Shown here piece after piece: positions 37,991 through 46,570 of a stretch of DNA of 52,381 nt (positions within the stretch are counted from its first letter, which is position 1; each line of letters begins with the position of its first letter). The notes beneath the pieces were generated by a model, which searched no databases, was not told the DNA's origin, and worked only from the letters and a program-made list of their open reading frames with translations. The stretch is from contig NZ_PGGC01000097.1 of NCBI RefSeq assembly GCF_002795305.1, positions 1 to 52,381 of the forward strand. The letters are read 5' to 3'. The translations under genes and the position numbers were made by a program. This DNA comes from Aeromonas cavernicola (GTDB lineage Bacteria; Pseudomonadota; Gammaproteobacteria; Enterobacterales; Aeromonadaceae).

Positions 37991-38683
37991 TCACCCCAGC
38001 GGTGATGGCTCACACAGCAGGGCAGCAAGTTCACTAAAGTGGTGAATTTCATGGGTCGCCACGCCATCCGAAGGGACCCGCTTTGGGTTATACCAGCAGG
38101 TCGCGATCCCTTGTGCTGCCGCGCCCGCAATGTCGGTGCTGAGGTTGTCCCCCACCATCAATACCCGTGCTGGGGATGGCTGCCCCATCTGCGCCAGTGC
38201 GTGCTGAAAAATCGCCGCATCCGGTTTGGTCACCGCCACCTCGTCGGAGACGACCAAGGGATCAAACCACTCATGCCACCCTAACTTCGCCAAGCGTCCT
38301 CGCTGAGGTGCACTAAAGCCATTGGTGATAATCCCCATCCGCACCCGTGATCGGATCAACTGTAAGGTGTCGCTGACCCCATCAAGGGGCACACTGAGCG
38401 CAATGATCCGTACCAGAAAAGCATCATTGATCGCTTTAGCATCGACCCCAACTTGATCAGCAAACAGTGAAAAACGGGTTTGCTGTAGGGTCAGCGCGTC
38501 GATCTCGGCGTTGTTATATTGCTGCCATAGCGCATGGTTGAGTTGATGGTACTGCGCCATCTGGGCATCGGTTGGCTGGATGCCATATTGGCGCAAGGTC
38601 TGCTCAAGGGCCATAGCAACCGGAAAATCAAACAGGGTCTCATCCAGATCAAATAACACCCAGTCGTAGCGTTGTTTTTGCAC
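37991..38683 (-). CDS. yjjG: Pyrimidine 5'-nucleotidase YjjG (HAD family)
   Basis: 230 residues. HAD motif I is FDLDETLFDF (Asp nucleophile at residue 11), motif II is IITNGFSAPQ, motif III the Lys in VTKPDAAIFQHAL, and motif IV VGDNLSTDIAGA. Length and cap region match YjjG, a cytoplasmic nucleotidase that removes phosphate from dUMP, UMP and dTMP and cleans up non-canonical pyrimidine nucleotides. Transcribed alone, convergent with the DksA-like gene. Confidence 0.9.
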   Translation of the reverse strand: MQKQRYDWVLFDLDETLFDFPVAMALEQTLRQYGIQPTDAQMAQYHQLNHALWQQYNNAEIDALTLQQTRFSLFADQVGVDAKAINDAFLVRIIALSVPLDGVSDTLQLIRSRVRMGIITNGFSAPQRGRLAKLGWHEWFDPLVVSDEVAVTKPDAAIFQHALAQMGQPSPARVLMVGDNLSTDIAGAAAQGIATCWYNPKRVPSDGVATHEIHHFSELAALLCEPSPLG

Positions 38684-38976
38684 AGGGAGCCTCGCAAATA
38701 GTGCCTATTCAGGTAGGTGTGATGGACACCGCCAATGGTGCACAGGCAACCCACGCCCACCTATTGCAGGTCAGGATGTTACACACTCCTCGACCAAGAC
38801 GACAAACAGAATCTATTGGGCAGAGAATCATGGCCCACTGAGGGACACAGCATCCAGCTGTGGCACCATAACACATTGATTTTTATCTACTCAATGTTAA
38901 CACGCAGCGATAAAAAATCGATTTATGATGACGCAAATATGGGGAGGTAAAAGGGAGAGAATAATCTGTCAGAGAA
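38684..38976. other. Gap between yjjG and the tRNA cluster
   Basis: About 290 bp. It holds a weak hairpin (ACATTGA 38873-38879 with TCAATGT 38891-38897) and an A-rich run, but no clear T-tailed terminator for the tRNA operon. A 71-codon ORF on the plus strand (38735-38950) has no RBS and unlikely codon use and is not called. Confidence 0.4.
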
Positions 38977-39053
<77 letters not shown>

Positions 39054-39155
39054 TCCGAATTGTTACCTGTAAGCCGAGCAGTTGCTTACCGATTATTTAT
39101 CTCTTTTTATAAGTATTCATGCTTAACAACACGACTTACTTATCACAAGAGTTAT

Positions 39156-39232
<77 letters not shown>

Positions 39233-39334
39233 TCCGAATTGTTCCCTGTAAGCCGAGCAGTTGCTTACCGGTTATTTATCTCTTGTTATAAGTATTCATG
39301 CTTAACAACATGACTTGCTTATTACAAGAGTGAT

Positions 39335-39411
<77 letters not shown>

Positions 39412-39500
39412 TCCATGTATTCGTGCAAGCCTATCATGCACCTGTACGAATTATCTTTACTATCAAGATGTTAGCCACCTTATTAGCGCTGATACTCAGA

Positions 39501-39577
<77 letters not shown>

Positions 39578-39590
39578 TCTGAGGAGGCTA

Positions 39591-39618
39591 ATAATAGGGA
39601 TCAACGCTCAGATTGCAA
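39591..39618 (-). promoter_or_regulatory. Promoter of the fMet tRNA cluster
   Basis: On the minus strand TTGCAA (39618-39613) and TATTAT (39596-39591) are 16 bp apart, 14 bp before the first tRNA. An A/T-rich stretch upstream may act as UP element, and GCCTCC follows the -10, a GC-rich discriminator as seen at stringently controlled stable-RNA promoters. Confidence 0.7.
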
Positions 39619-39860
39619 GAAGATATTTCAAAAAATGCTGCTTTATCGCTTATTAGGGCTACAGATGCAGAATTTTACAGCACAATGATGCCTTTTTAAG
39701 CGGCCTTTCCTCTATCCCCTATCAATACCCCCTCAGCACCCAATCATATTCGATGCACCAGCCTCGCCACTGCCATTAATAGGCTCATGATGCTGATAGA
39801 GATGGGCTGCACTGCAGGTCAGCAGATGATTGCTCTAGCCTAACAGCCCACGTCGCAGGC

Positions 39861-40580
39861 TTACGTTAGCTGCTGTAATACGCTGGTCGCCGCGATTTGG
39901 GCAATCAGCAAACCACACAGTGAGGTGGAGACCACCACGGGAGCGGTCTCCTTGTGCAGATAGAGCGGGCTAAACCAGAGCAGCAGCGCAGCAATGAGCA
40001 AGATGGCTTGGGTCACGACCCCAGGGATCAACACATCAAGCCCCACAAGATGACTCTGCCACACCACCTGCAGCGCCAGCCACAGCAAGCTCACTACCGT
40101 GGCTACCAGTGCCGCGACTGGCAACAACAGGTTAAATGCCTGCAAGCGATGACGTGCCCGCAGCAAGATCAGGTGAGCAAATGCCGCGCCGAGGATCACG
40201 GCCTGCAAGCTACCGCTGACCCACCCTTGCGTTTGCAATAAGCCGACCACGTAGACCGCCAGCGGTAGCGCGGGGAGCCAGAGTAGGTGAACAGAGAGGG
40301 CCCGCTTGCCTGCCAATCGGGATTGAATAAGCGACAGGCTAATCCCCAAGATCAGGGCCGCTGTAGCACACCCGATCAGCCAGTTAGCCGCGTTAGCTTC
40401 AATGGCCAGCATCAGAGAGAGCCCGCCAATGACCCAGACCGAGAACAGCCCTGTGGTGATCCGCGCCCGTTGCCCCGGGCAGAGATCGCCCCGCCACAGT
40501 ACCAGCGCCAGAATCACCAGCGCACCAAACGCCATCAGGCCGGTCAGTGGAAAGAGCCAAAAAGGGAGGTGGGTAAACAT
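39861..40580 (-). CDS. Multi-pass membrane protein of unknown function
   Basis: 239 residues with about eight hydrophobic segments (for example PFWLFPLTGLMAFGALVILA near the N-terminus and VTQAILLIAALLLWF near the C-terminus) and few charged loops. No recognised motif or transport signature. It lies between the fMet tRNA cluster and the OLD-family gene, in a context that does not hint at function. Start ATG at 40580 has GGAGCATCC upstream. Codon use looks normal for the genome. Confidence 0.75.
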   Translation of the reverse strand: MFTHLPFWLFPLTGLMAFGALVILALVLWRGDLCPGQRARITTGLFSVWVIGGLSLMLAIEANAANWLIGCATAALILGISLSLIQSRLAGKRALSVHLLWLPALPLAVYVVGLLQTQGWVSGSLQAVILGAAFAHLILLRARHRLQAFNLLLPVAALVATVVSLLWLALQVVWQSHLVGLDVLIPGVVTQAILLIAALLLWFSPLYLHKETAPVVVSTSLCGLLIAQIAATSVLQQLT

Positions 40581-40724
40581 GGATGCTCCTGCAGCAAAGG
40601 ATCAGAGAGGGGGCCAAGACGAGCCCCACGTGATGGCCGAGTATACCCAAACCGGCGACTATCCCAAATGCAGGCGCCTCATTCTCAAAGGTGGCGAGCA
40701 AGTATTGATTGGTCAACGCAGAGG

Positions 40725-42374
40725 CTAGCCTTGGCTGCGGGCCAGCGTCACCACTTGGGCAAACATCTGGCGGATCACAGGTGGAATATGCTCGGCGCCG
40801 AGCCGTTCGGCCTCTTCCACTACCGCCAGCGCCATGCCCGGTTTACTGCGCTTATGAATCGCTTTGTTAATGATGTGGCGGGCACTCCACATGGTGCGCC
40901 CCCCTACCCCAGCCTCGCGGCGATAGACCTCTTCAAAACCGTGATGGAAGAGATAGTGCTCAATATCCGCAGCTGGGAGTTGGGTCAGGCGATCTTGCTC
41001 TCGCTCCCCCTTAAGCTGAGCCTTGGCCGAGGCGGCATACTTGAGCCCCGCCTCGTCACCATCGGTCAGCAGGTGCCACTCGATGCCAAAATCTCGCGCA
41101 ACCTTGATCAGCGGCGACTGGCCGCACTGGGCAAACTCAATCACCCGTATTCCTTCCGCCCGTAAACTGTAACCGCAGATTTGCGCCAGCTCGGAGAGCA
41201 GCCAGATCTCAGTCTCCCCCTCCACCAGTAACCAGCAGCGGGCAAACAGCGACATGGGACGGTTGATCCGCACATGAAAGGCTATTTTGCGCAGATCGTC
41301 GCTACTGTAGCGCTCGCCGCCCAGCTGGTGACAGAGGATATCCTGCTGACGGCGCACCAACCGCCGCACCTGATTGAGTGGCAAAGAAGAGAGCAGATCT
41401 CCCGAGTTGGTGGTAAGCAGCTTCTGCCCCGGCAGTTGTTCCAGCAGCCCCCACGCTAGCGCCAGCATGGTCGGATGCAGCCGGCTTTCTGGATCTTCGA
41501 GGATCATGATGGGGCGGGCCCCCTCCTCCAGCTCGCGGTTGCCCCGCGCCTGCAGCAGGGTAGCGGCCATCCCCGCCATCGCTAGCTGCAACGCGCGATG
41601 ATCCGCCCCCCGCAGTAATGTTTGCAGATTGCCTGGGTAACGTAAGGTGATCGGGTGATTCACGATGTCACGTTGACTACGTGGTTTGTGTTTGATTGGC
41701 GCGAGGGCATTAAAGTAGTGACCCATCAACTGGCGCACGGCCTGCAGTGCCTCATTGAGCTCCGGATCCCCCATGCGCAAGGGGGCGTCAGCGCCGTTAT
41801 CCACCAGCTTGTCAGCCAGTGCGATCAACTGCTGCTCCCCCAAGGTTCCCCACTGCAAGGGGTCAGCCCGATGCTCGGTACTGCGCGCATCACGCAGACG
41901 AAACACTGGATTCATGGTGATGAGCAGCTCCACCAAGTGCGGTACATCGGCAATCGGCAGGCTTTTTCCCAACCCATCAAGAAAATCATGCTGTGTCAGC
42001 ACCGAGCCATCCGCCCGCCATTCGGCACTGGCACGGTAGTGCAGACGATGGAATTTGTCCTTGTGCAGCACCCACGCGGGGCTGAGCCGGGCCAAACGGC
42101 GGGATTGCAGGCAAAGCTGAGGCTGATCTTCACGAAAGGTCAATACCAATTGCAGATGGCGGGCAGGCGCTAATGTGGGGTTTTCTGGTTGGTGGAAATC
42201 CGCGACGGTGAACTGATAGGGCTCAGCCTCTTGTCCCAGCAGGCACCACAGGGCGCGCAGTAGGCTCGATTTGCCCCACCTATTCTCGCCGATCAGCACC
42301 GTGCTGTGATCTAGCCCCAGCGATAACCGATTAATACCGCGAAAACCGTTGACTTCAATCTGTTCCAGAAACAT
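40725..42374 (-). CDS. OLD-family ATPase/nuclease, YbjD-like
   Basis: 549 residues, like E. coli YbjD (552). The N-terminal SMC-like ATPase has Walker A GENRWGKSS (residues about 29-37) and the signature and Walker B region IMILEDPESRLHPTML. The C-terminal Toprim nuclease shows LLVEGETEIWLL and LLTDGDEAGLKYA, holding the metal-binding acidic residues. OLD proteins cut DNA with ATPase support; some act in phage defence (Gabija-type GajA), but no GajB helicase is next to this one. Likely a chromosomal core gene of unknown role. Confidence 0.88.
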   Translation of the reverse strand: MFLEQIEVNGFRGINRLSLGLDHSTVLIGENRWGKSSLLRALWCLLGQEAEPYQFTVADFHQPENPTLAPARHLQLVLTFREDQPQLCLQSRRLARLSPAWVLHKDKFHRLHYRASAEWRADGSVLTQHDFLDGLGKSLPIADVPHLVELLITMNPVFRLRDARSTEHRADPLQWGTLGEQQLIALADKLVDNGADAPLRMGDPELNEALQAVRQLMGHYFNALAPIKHKPRSQRDIVNHPITLRYPGNLQTLLRGADHRALQLAMAGMAATLLQARGNRELEEGARPIMILEDPESRLHPTMLALAWGLLEQLPGQKLLTTNSGDLLSSLPLNQVRRLVRRQQDILCHQLGGERYSSDDLRKIAFHVRINRPMSLFARCWLLVEGETEIWLLSELAQICGYSLRAEGIRVIEFAQCGQSPLIKVARDFGIEWHLLTDGDEAGLKYAASAKAQLKGEREQDRLTQLPAADIEHYLFHHGFEEVYRREAGVGGRTMWSARHIINKAIHKRSKPGMALAVVEEAERLGAEHIPPVIRQMFAQVVTLARSQG

Positions 42375-42451
42375 CCAGCCATGTCCACATCATGGTGATG
42401 GGGCAATAGTGGCAAAGTTACCGGAAAAATCCTATCGCAGGCGGGACTTTT

Positions 42452-42574
42452 TCAACGTGAACGTTGAGGCACAACAGGTTCGGGAGGGGTAACAACAGCG
42501 GTACGATCTTGGGGAGCATTCCAGTGGCTGAACCAAAGGTGACGGGTACGGATTTGACGTTTGCGATAATTCAA
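42452..42574 (-). CDS. Candidate small basic protein (40 residues, TTG start)
   Basis: A TTG at 42574 lies six bases after AAAGGAA on the minus strand and opens MNYRKRQIRTRHLWFSHW, ending PVVPQRSR. Codons are those of well-expressed genes (CGT, ACC, GTT, GCT, CCT). It fills a gap between the AraC and OLD genes that holds no other gene. I do not recognise the family; the Arg-rich N-terminus suggests nucleic acid or ribosome contact. It may be a real unannotated small protein, and the call rests on RBS and codon use only. Confidence 0.45.
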   Translation of the reverse strand: MNYRKRQIRTRHLWFSHWNAPQDRTAVVTPPEPVVPQRSR

Positions 42575-42636
42575 TGGGCATTCCTTTCAATGGATAAGTG
42601 GTAGAGAGTACACCTCTTTTGGCCAAAGCCTCAGGG

Positions 42637-43515
42637 TTATCTGTGACAGGAAGATGACAATTGTGCGCGCCACTGTCCCGGCGTCAGACCAAATGCCTCG
42701 CGAAAACGGTTGCCAAAATGGGCTTGAGAAGAGAAACCACACTGACTGGCGATGCTGGCCAGCGGCTCAGGGCCAGCCAGCAGCAGCTTGGCCCGTTTGA
42801 GCCGCAGCCCAAGCAGATAGCGGTGGGGCGGGCAGCCGAGACTCTGGCCGAACATGCGGGCAAAGTGATACTCGCTCAGCCCCGCCTGCTGGGCCAGCTC
42901 TGCCAGCGTGACCGAGTCAGCCAGATGGGCTTGCAGATACTCTTGCACCCGTTTGATCACCACAGGCGCCAGTCCGCCGCGCAGCGGCGGCAAACCGGGA
43001 GCCTCCTCGGTGTGGTGGCGGTAGGCGTGGAGGATCAACATCCAAGCACCGTGGGAGAGTGCCAGCCGATCAACCCCGTGCTGCCACTTCAGCTGCATCA
43101 GCTGGCGCTGCACCAGCCCGGCCGCCAGCGGATCGTCGATAAAGGTCTTGTCCACCAGTTGCAGGTGGCGCCCCTCCTTGTCACACACCTCCTCAGCGAT
43201 GCGGGTGAGGTGAGCTGGGGTGAAGTAGAGATGAAAGAAGCGAAACTCTTCGCGTACCAGCCACTCGGATCTGTGGTGATCCGGCATGATGCACACCTTG
43301 CCGGTACCGCCGTGGCCACCCGGCCCATCGAGTCGCTCGGTCTGCTCACCTCCTTGCAGATAGACGCTCAGGGTGTGGTGGCCCGGCTTGTGATAGCGGG
43401 TCTGGTCATAGCAGTTGCGCCAACTGGCCACCCCGAGCCCGGGTTCAAGCCAGCAGGCGTCCTCCAGCCGGGCGCCGGTGCTGACCAGTGCATCAAATAC
43501 CCCTGCTGTTTTCAT
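42637..43515 (-). CDS. AraC-family transcriptional regulator
   Basis: 292 residues from the ATG at 43515 (MKTAGVFDALVSTGARLED); the open frame upstream to 43677 overlaps the divergent transporter promoter and is not used. The N-terminal cupin-like domain contains HHTLSVYLQGGEQ. The C-terminal double helix-turn-helix has TLAELAQQAGLSEYHFARMF and SIASQCGFSSQAHFGNRFRE, then LTPGQWR. Divergent from the EamA transporter at 43692, which is the natural target candidate; ligand unknown. Confidence 0.9.
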   Translation of the reverse strand: MKTAGVFDALVSTGARLEDACWLEPGLGVASWRNCYDQTRYHKPGHHTLSVYLQGGEQTERLDGPGGHGGTGKVCIMPDHHRSEWLVREEFRFFHLYFTPAHLTRIAEEVCDKEGRHLQLVDKTFIDDPLAAGLVQRQLMQLKWQHGVDRLALSHGAWMLILHAYRHHTEEAPGLPPLRGGLAPVVIKRVQEYLQAHLADSVTLAELAQQAGLSEYHFARMFGQSLGCPPHRYLLGLRLKRAKLLLAGPEPLASIASQCGFSSQAHFGNRFREAFGLTPGQWRAQLSSSCHR

Positions 43516-43691
43516 TCGCCACCGCCCCCTGTTCTGGTCATGCGTACGGGTTATCCCGCACTCCATCCATCTTACCGACCGCGCCCGCAGATGACAGCGC
43601 GAGGCGATGAAAAACCGCAAGATGGTGCAATCTAGCCACCGTGACTCGCCCCATAGTGGGTTATCTCGCCCTCTCACTCACCGGAACTGTG

Positions 43692-44609
43692 ATGAACCTA
43701 ATACTCTACCTTGCCACCGTGCTTATCTGGGGCAGCACTTGGATTGCCATTACTTGGCAACTTGGCCCCATCCCCATCGAGGTGTCGGTGCTCTACCGCT
43801 TCTTGCTGGCGGCAGTAGCGCTGTTTGCCCTGCTCACTGCCAGCGGCCGCTTTGTGCGCCTCCCATGGCACGGCCAGCGTTATGCAATGCTGCTCGGCGC
43901 CCTGCTCTTTTCCACCAACTTTCTCTGCTTCTACCACGCCACCCGTTATATCCCGAGCGGCATGTCGGCGGTGATCTTCGCCAGCGCCAGCATCTTCAAC
44001 GGCCTCAACCTCTGGCTGTTCGAGCGCAAGCGCCCCACCCTGCGCTGGCTGCAAGGCTCCCTGCTGGGGCTCTTGGGCACCCTGCTGCTGTTTTGGCCGG
44101 TGCTGGCAGATGCGCAACTGGGTGCAAATGGCTGGAAGGGGCTGCTGCTCGCCTGCGGCGGCACCCTCTGCTTTTCGCTGGGCAATCTGGTCTCGGCCCG
44201 CGGCCAGCGCCACGGCTACCACGTACTGCAACTGGTGCCCTGGGGCATGGTTTACGGCGTGGTGCTGTTGCTAGGCTGGGTCACATTGCTCGGCCAGCAG
44301 CTGGTGGTGCCGACCGATGGCTACTATCTGGCGGCCATGGTCTATCTCGCCCTGTTTGGCTCGGTGATAGCCTTTACCGCCTACCTGACGCTGGTGGGGC
44401 GCATCGGTGCCAGCAAGGCCTCCTACGCCACCGTGCTCTTTCCGTTGGTGGCGCTTACCCTCTCCACCTTCTATGAAGGCTTTGTCTGGCAGCCGGTCTC
44501 GGTGGCCGGGGTGGTGATCAGCCTGATCGGCAATCTGGTGATCTTCGCACCGCCTTTGAAGCGCTGGCGCATTGGCCCATTCAAGGCGACAAACGACACT
44601 TGCTCCTGA
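43692..44609 (+). CDS. EamA/DMT-family transporter
   Basis: 305 residues from the ATG at 43692 (MNLILYLATVLIWGSTWIAI); the frame is open 51 bp further up. Ten membrane segments in two EamA repeats (about 1-140 and 150-290), with the typical WGSTW motif in segment 1. Such carriers usually export amino acids or metabolites; the substrate cannot be told. It is divergent from an AraC-type regulator. Codon bias is strongly GC at third positions, giving long antisense shadows. Confidence 0.88.
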   Translation: MNLILYLATVLIWGSTWIAITWQLGPIPIEVSVLYRFLLAAVALFALLTASGRFVRLPWHGQRYAMLLGALLFSTNFLCFYHATRYIPSGMSAVIFASASIFNGLNLWLFERKRPTLRWLQGSLLGLLGTLLLFWPVLADAQLGANGWKGLLLACGGTLCFSLGNLVSARGQRHGYHVLQLVPWGMVYGVVLLLGWVTLLGQQLVVPTDGYYLAAMVYLALFGSVIAFTAYLTLVGRIGASKASYATVLFPLVALTLSTFYEGFVWQPVSVAGVVISLIGNLVIFAPPLKRWRIGPFKATNDTCS

Positions 44610-44748
44610 ACCAGCCCCTAAGGTCGCGCTGATCCAATCAGTGACGATTCTGATAGCGATAAGCAAGCGGATTGCCAGGCTGGTGAGCGCTCTGCACCAA
44701 CACGCCACTACAGCGACGCGTCGCGCTAGCTGTCTCAGCCCACCAGAA

Positions 44749-44780
44749 ATGTTTACGGGACCCAAGGGCCCCGTAAACAT
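44749..44780. terminator. Terminator between the EamA and TSUP genes
   Basis: ATGTTTACGGG (44749-44759) pairs with CCCGTAAACAT (44770-44780), with further CC/GG pairing inside, followed by CCAATTTTTC on the plus strand. It sits between the convergent genes. Confidence 0.8.
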
Positions 44781-44806
44781 CCAATTTTTCGCACACTCGC
44801 CGCGAC

Positions 44807-45583
44807 TCAGATCCAAGTAAACAGCTCGGGATACTGGCTCCAAACCAGCTTGGCAGACATCAGCAGAGAGACGGTTACCAGCAGCGGTTTAATGAGCTTG
44901 ACCCCTTGCTTTAGCACCATTTTGGATCCAAAACGGGCGCCGATAAACTGGCCCAGCGCCATGCAAAAGCCAACGCTCCACACCACCTTGCCACCCAGAG
45001 CAAAGAACAGCAGGGAAGCGATGTTGGAGGTGAAGTTGAGCAGCTTGGTGTGGGCAGTGGCACGCGCCATGCCAAAACCCGCCAGCGCCACGAAACCGAT
45101 GGCAAAAAACGAACCTGTGCCCGGCCCGAAGAAGCCGTCATAAAAGCCGACACCGCCTCCCACCAGCAGCGCAAACAGCATGGGAGTCAGACGGCGGGAA
45201 CTCTCGGCATCGCTTACCCGTGGCGAGAAGTAGAAGTAGCAGGCAAAGGCCATCAGCAGGAAAGGGAGCAGGCGCTCAAGCATGGCGGCATCGATGGTCT
45301 GTACTGCCAGCGTGCCGATGGCCGCGCCGATAAAGGTGCAGATCACCACAGGCCAGATCATCGCCCACTCTAGCAGCCCCCTGCGGGCATAAAACCAAGT
45401 GGCAGAGAAGGAGCCGAAACTGCTCTGCAACTTGTTGGTGCCGAGCACCAGCGCCGGCGGCATACCGGTGGCGAGCAGCGCTGGCACCGTCAGCAAACCG
45501 CCGCCGCCGGCGATGGCATCAATAAAACCGGCGACAAGGGCCACACCGAACAGGGCAAACAGAGTAACGAGTTCTAATTCCAT
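44807..45583 (-). CDS. TSUP (TauE/SafE) family membrane permease, YfcA-like
   Basis: 258 residues with about eight membrane segments. The conserved TSUP opening GFIDAIAGGGGLLTVPALL and the second-half motif GGGVGFYDGFFGPGTGSFF are clear, matching E. coli YfcA. The family exports or imports sulfonates and organosulfur anions; the substrate here is unknown. It lies 75 bp downstream of tapT on the same strand. Confidence 0.9.
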   Translation of the reverse strand: MELELVTLFALFGVALVAGFIDAIAGGGGLLTVPALLATGMPPALVLGTNKLQSSFGSFSATWFYARRGLLEWAMIWPVVICTFIGAAIGTLAVQTIDAAMLERLLPFLLMAFACYFYFSPRVSDAESSRRLTPMLFALLVGGGVGFYDGFFGPGTGSFFAIGFVALAGFGMARATAHTKLLNFTSNIASLLFFALGGKVVWSVGFCMALGQFIGARFGSKMVLKQGVKLIKPLLVTVSLLMSAKLVWSQYPELFTWI

Positions 45584-45658
45584 CCATCAACCTCATAAAA
45601 AAAGCCGCCCTAAGGGGCCATGGCCAGATAATTGCCTGGGGGCCATCCCCCAACAGGG

Positions 45659-46411
45659 TCAAGGCTGCTGCGCACCGGTGGCAGCCTTCAAGGCCGTGAG
45701 CCCGTGCAACAGCGGCGCTTCATCTGCGGCAGGGTGGCAACTCATGCGGCCTGCCATATAACGGCGGCTAAACAGGTTAAACCAGAGTTGCAACCCCTGC
45801 CCCGCTTTGAGCTCCCCCGCCACTTCCAGCACGCAAGCCGCCACCTCGGCAGTGCAGAGGTGCTCATCGCAGTTGGCGACCCGCATGCCGTAAGTAGAAA
45901 GTGCATCGGGCTGGATGGCGAGCACCGGAAAACCGTCGAGATAAGGGCTCTTGTTGAACATCTTACGCGCTTCTGGCCAGGTGCCATCGAGCAGGATAAA
46001 GAGCGGCTTTTTACCCGGCGCCAACGTCACTTCGCCGGTCAGGCGGGCAGGCTCCTTCTCACAGGCGGGAAAGACCACATAGGGCTGCCAGGCGGGATCG
46101 GCCAGCAGGGCCAGCAACTCGGGATGGGGCTGGGTACGTGACCAGAGAAATGCCCAGGTGGTGTCCGGTAACACATCGGCGATGAGGCGACCGGTGTTGG
46201 AGGGCTTCATTGGCTCGCTGTCATACATCAGCAGGCAGAAACCGGCCTCGGCTTTGAGCTCGGGGCGCCACTCGCAGGCACACCAATCCTCGCGCAGCTG
46301 ACAGGCCGGACAGCGGGCTAGGGTGCCGCCACGAGCAAGAAACGGTCGGGTAGAGATACTCTTGCGCCAGGCCCGCAGGCGGTTGACGGCGTGATCAGGA
46401 ACAGGCTTCAT
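45659..46411 (-). CDS. tapT: tRNA-uridine aminocarboxypropyltransferase TapT
   Basis: 250 residues. The conserved stretch FCLLMYDSEPMKPSNTGRLI and the DTW signature LLDGTWPEARKMFNKSPYLD match E. coli TapT (YfiP, 232 residues), which uses SAM to make acp3U47 in tRNA. CPACQLREDWCAC gives the N-terminal Cys cluster. It is the second DTW gene of the window; the other (5234-5893) is divergent in sequence. The C-terminal 20 residues are extra relative to E. coli. Confidence 0.92.
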   Translation of the reverse strand: MKPVPDHAVNRLRAWRKSISTRPFLARGGTLARCPACQLREDWCACEWRPELKAEAGFCLLMYDSEPMKPSNTGRLIADVLPDTTWAFLWSRTQPHPELLALLADPAWQPYVVFPACEKEPARLTGEVTLAPGKKPLFILLDGTWPEARKMFNKSPYLDGFPVLAIQPDALSTYGMRVANCDEHLCTAEVAACVLEVAGELKAGQGLQLWFNLFSRRYMAGRMSCHPAADEAPLLHGLTALKAATGAQQP

Positions 46412-46570
46412 CTAGGTTAATAACTCAAGGCTAGGGCAACGATCGCGACGAGAGAGGAGTCGTCACGACCTCATCAATTAACGAGATAATGGATCAGGCT
46501 TTAACAGATAACGGCGAGCAGATCATCCTGCCAACCATGCCTTTTGATTCGATCCGAGTAAGCTAGCGGG

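Noticed and set aside
40725-42374. OLD-family gene as a Gabija-type defence system
   Set aside because: No UvrD-like GajB helicase or other defence gene is adjacent, and the protein fits the chromosomal YbjD type.
43607-44476. 289-codon ORF overlapping the EamA transporter in another frame
   Set aside because: Composition is Pro/Arg/His/Leu-rich and the correct frame shows ten membrane helices.
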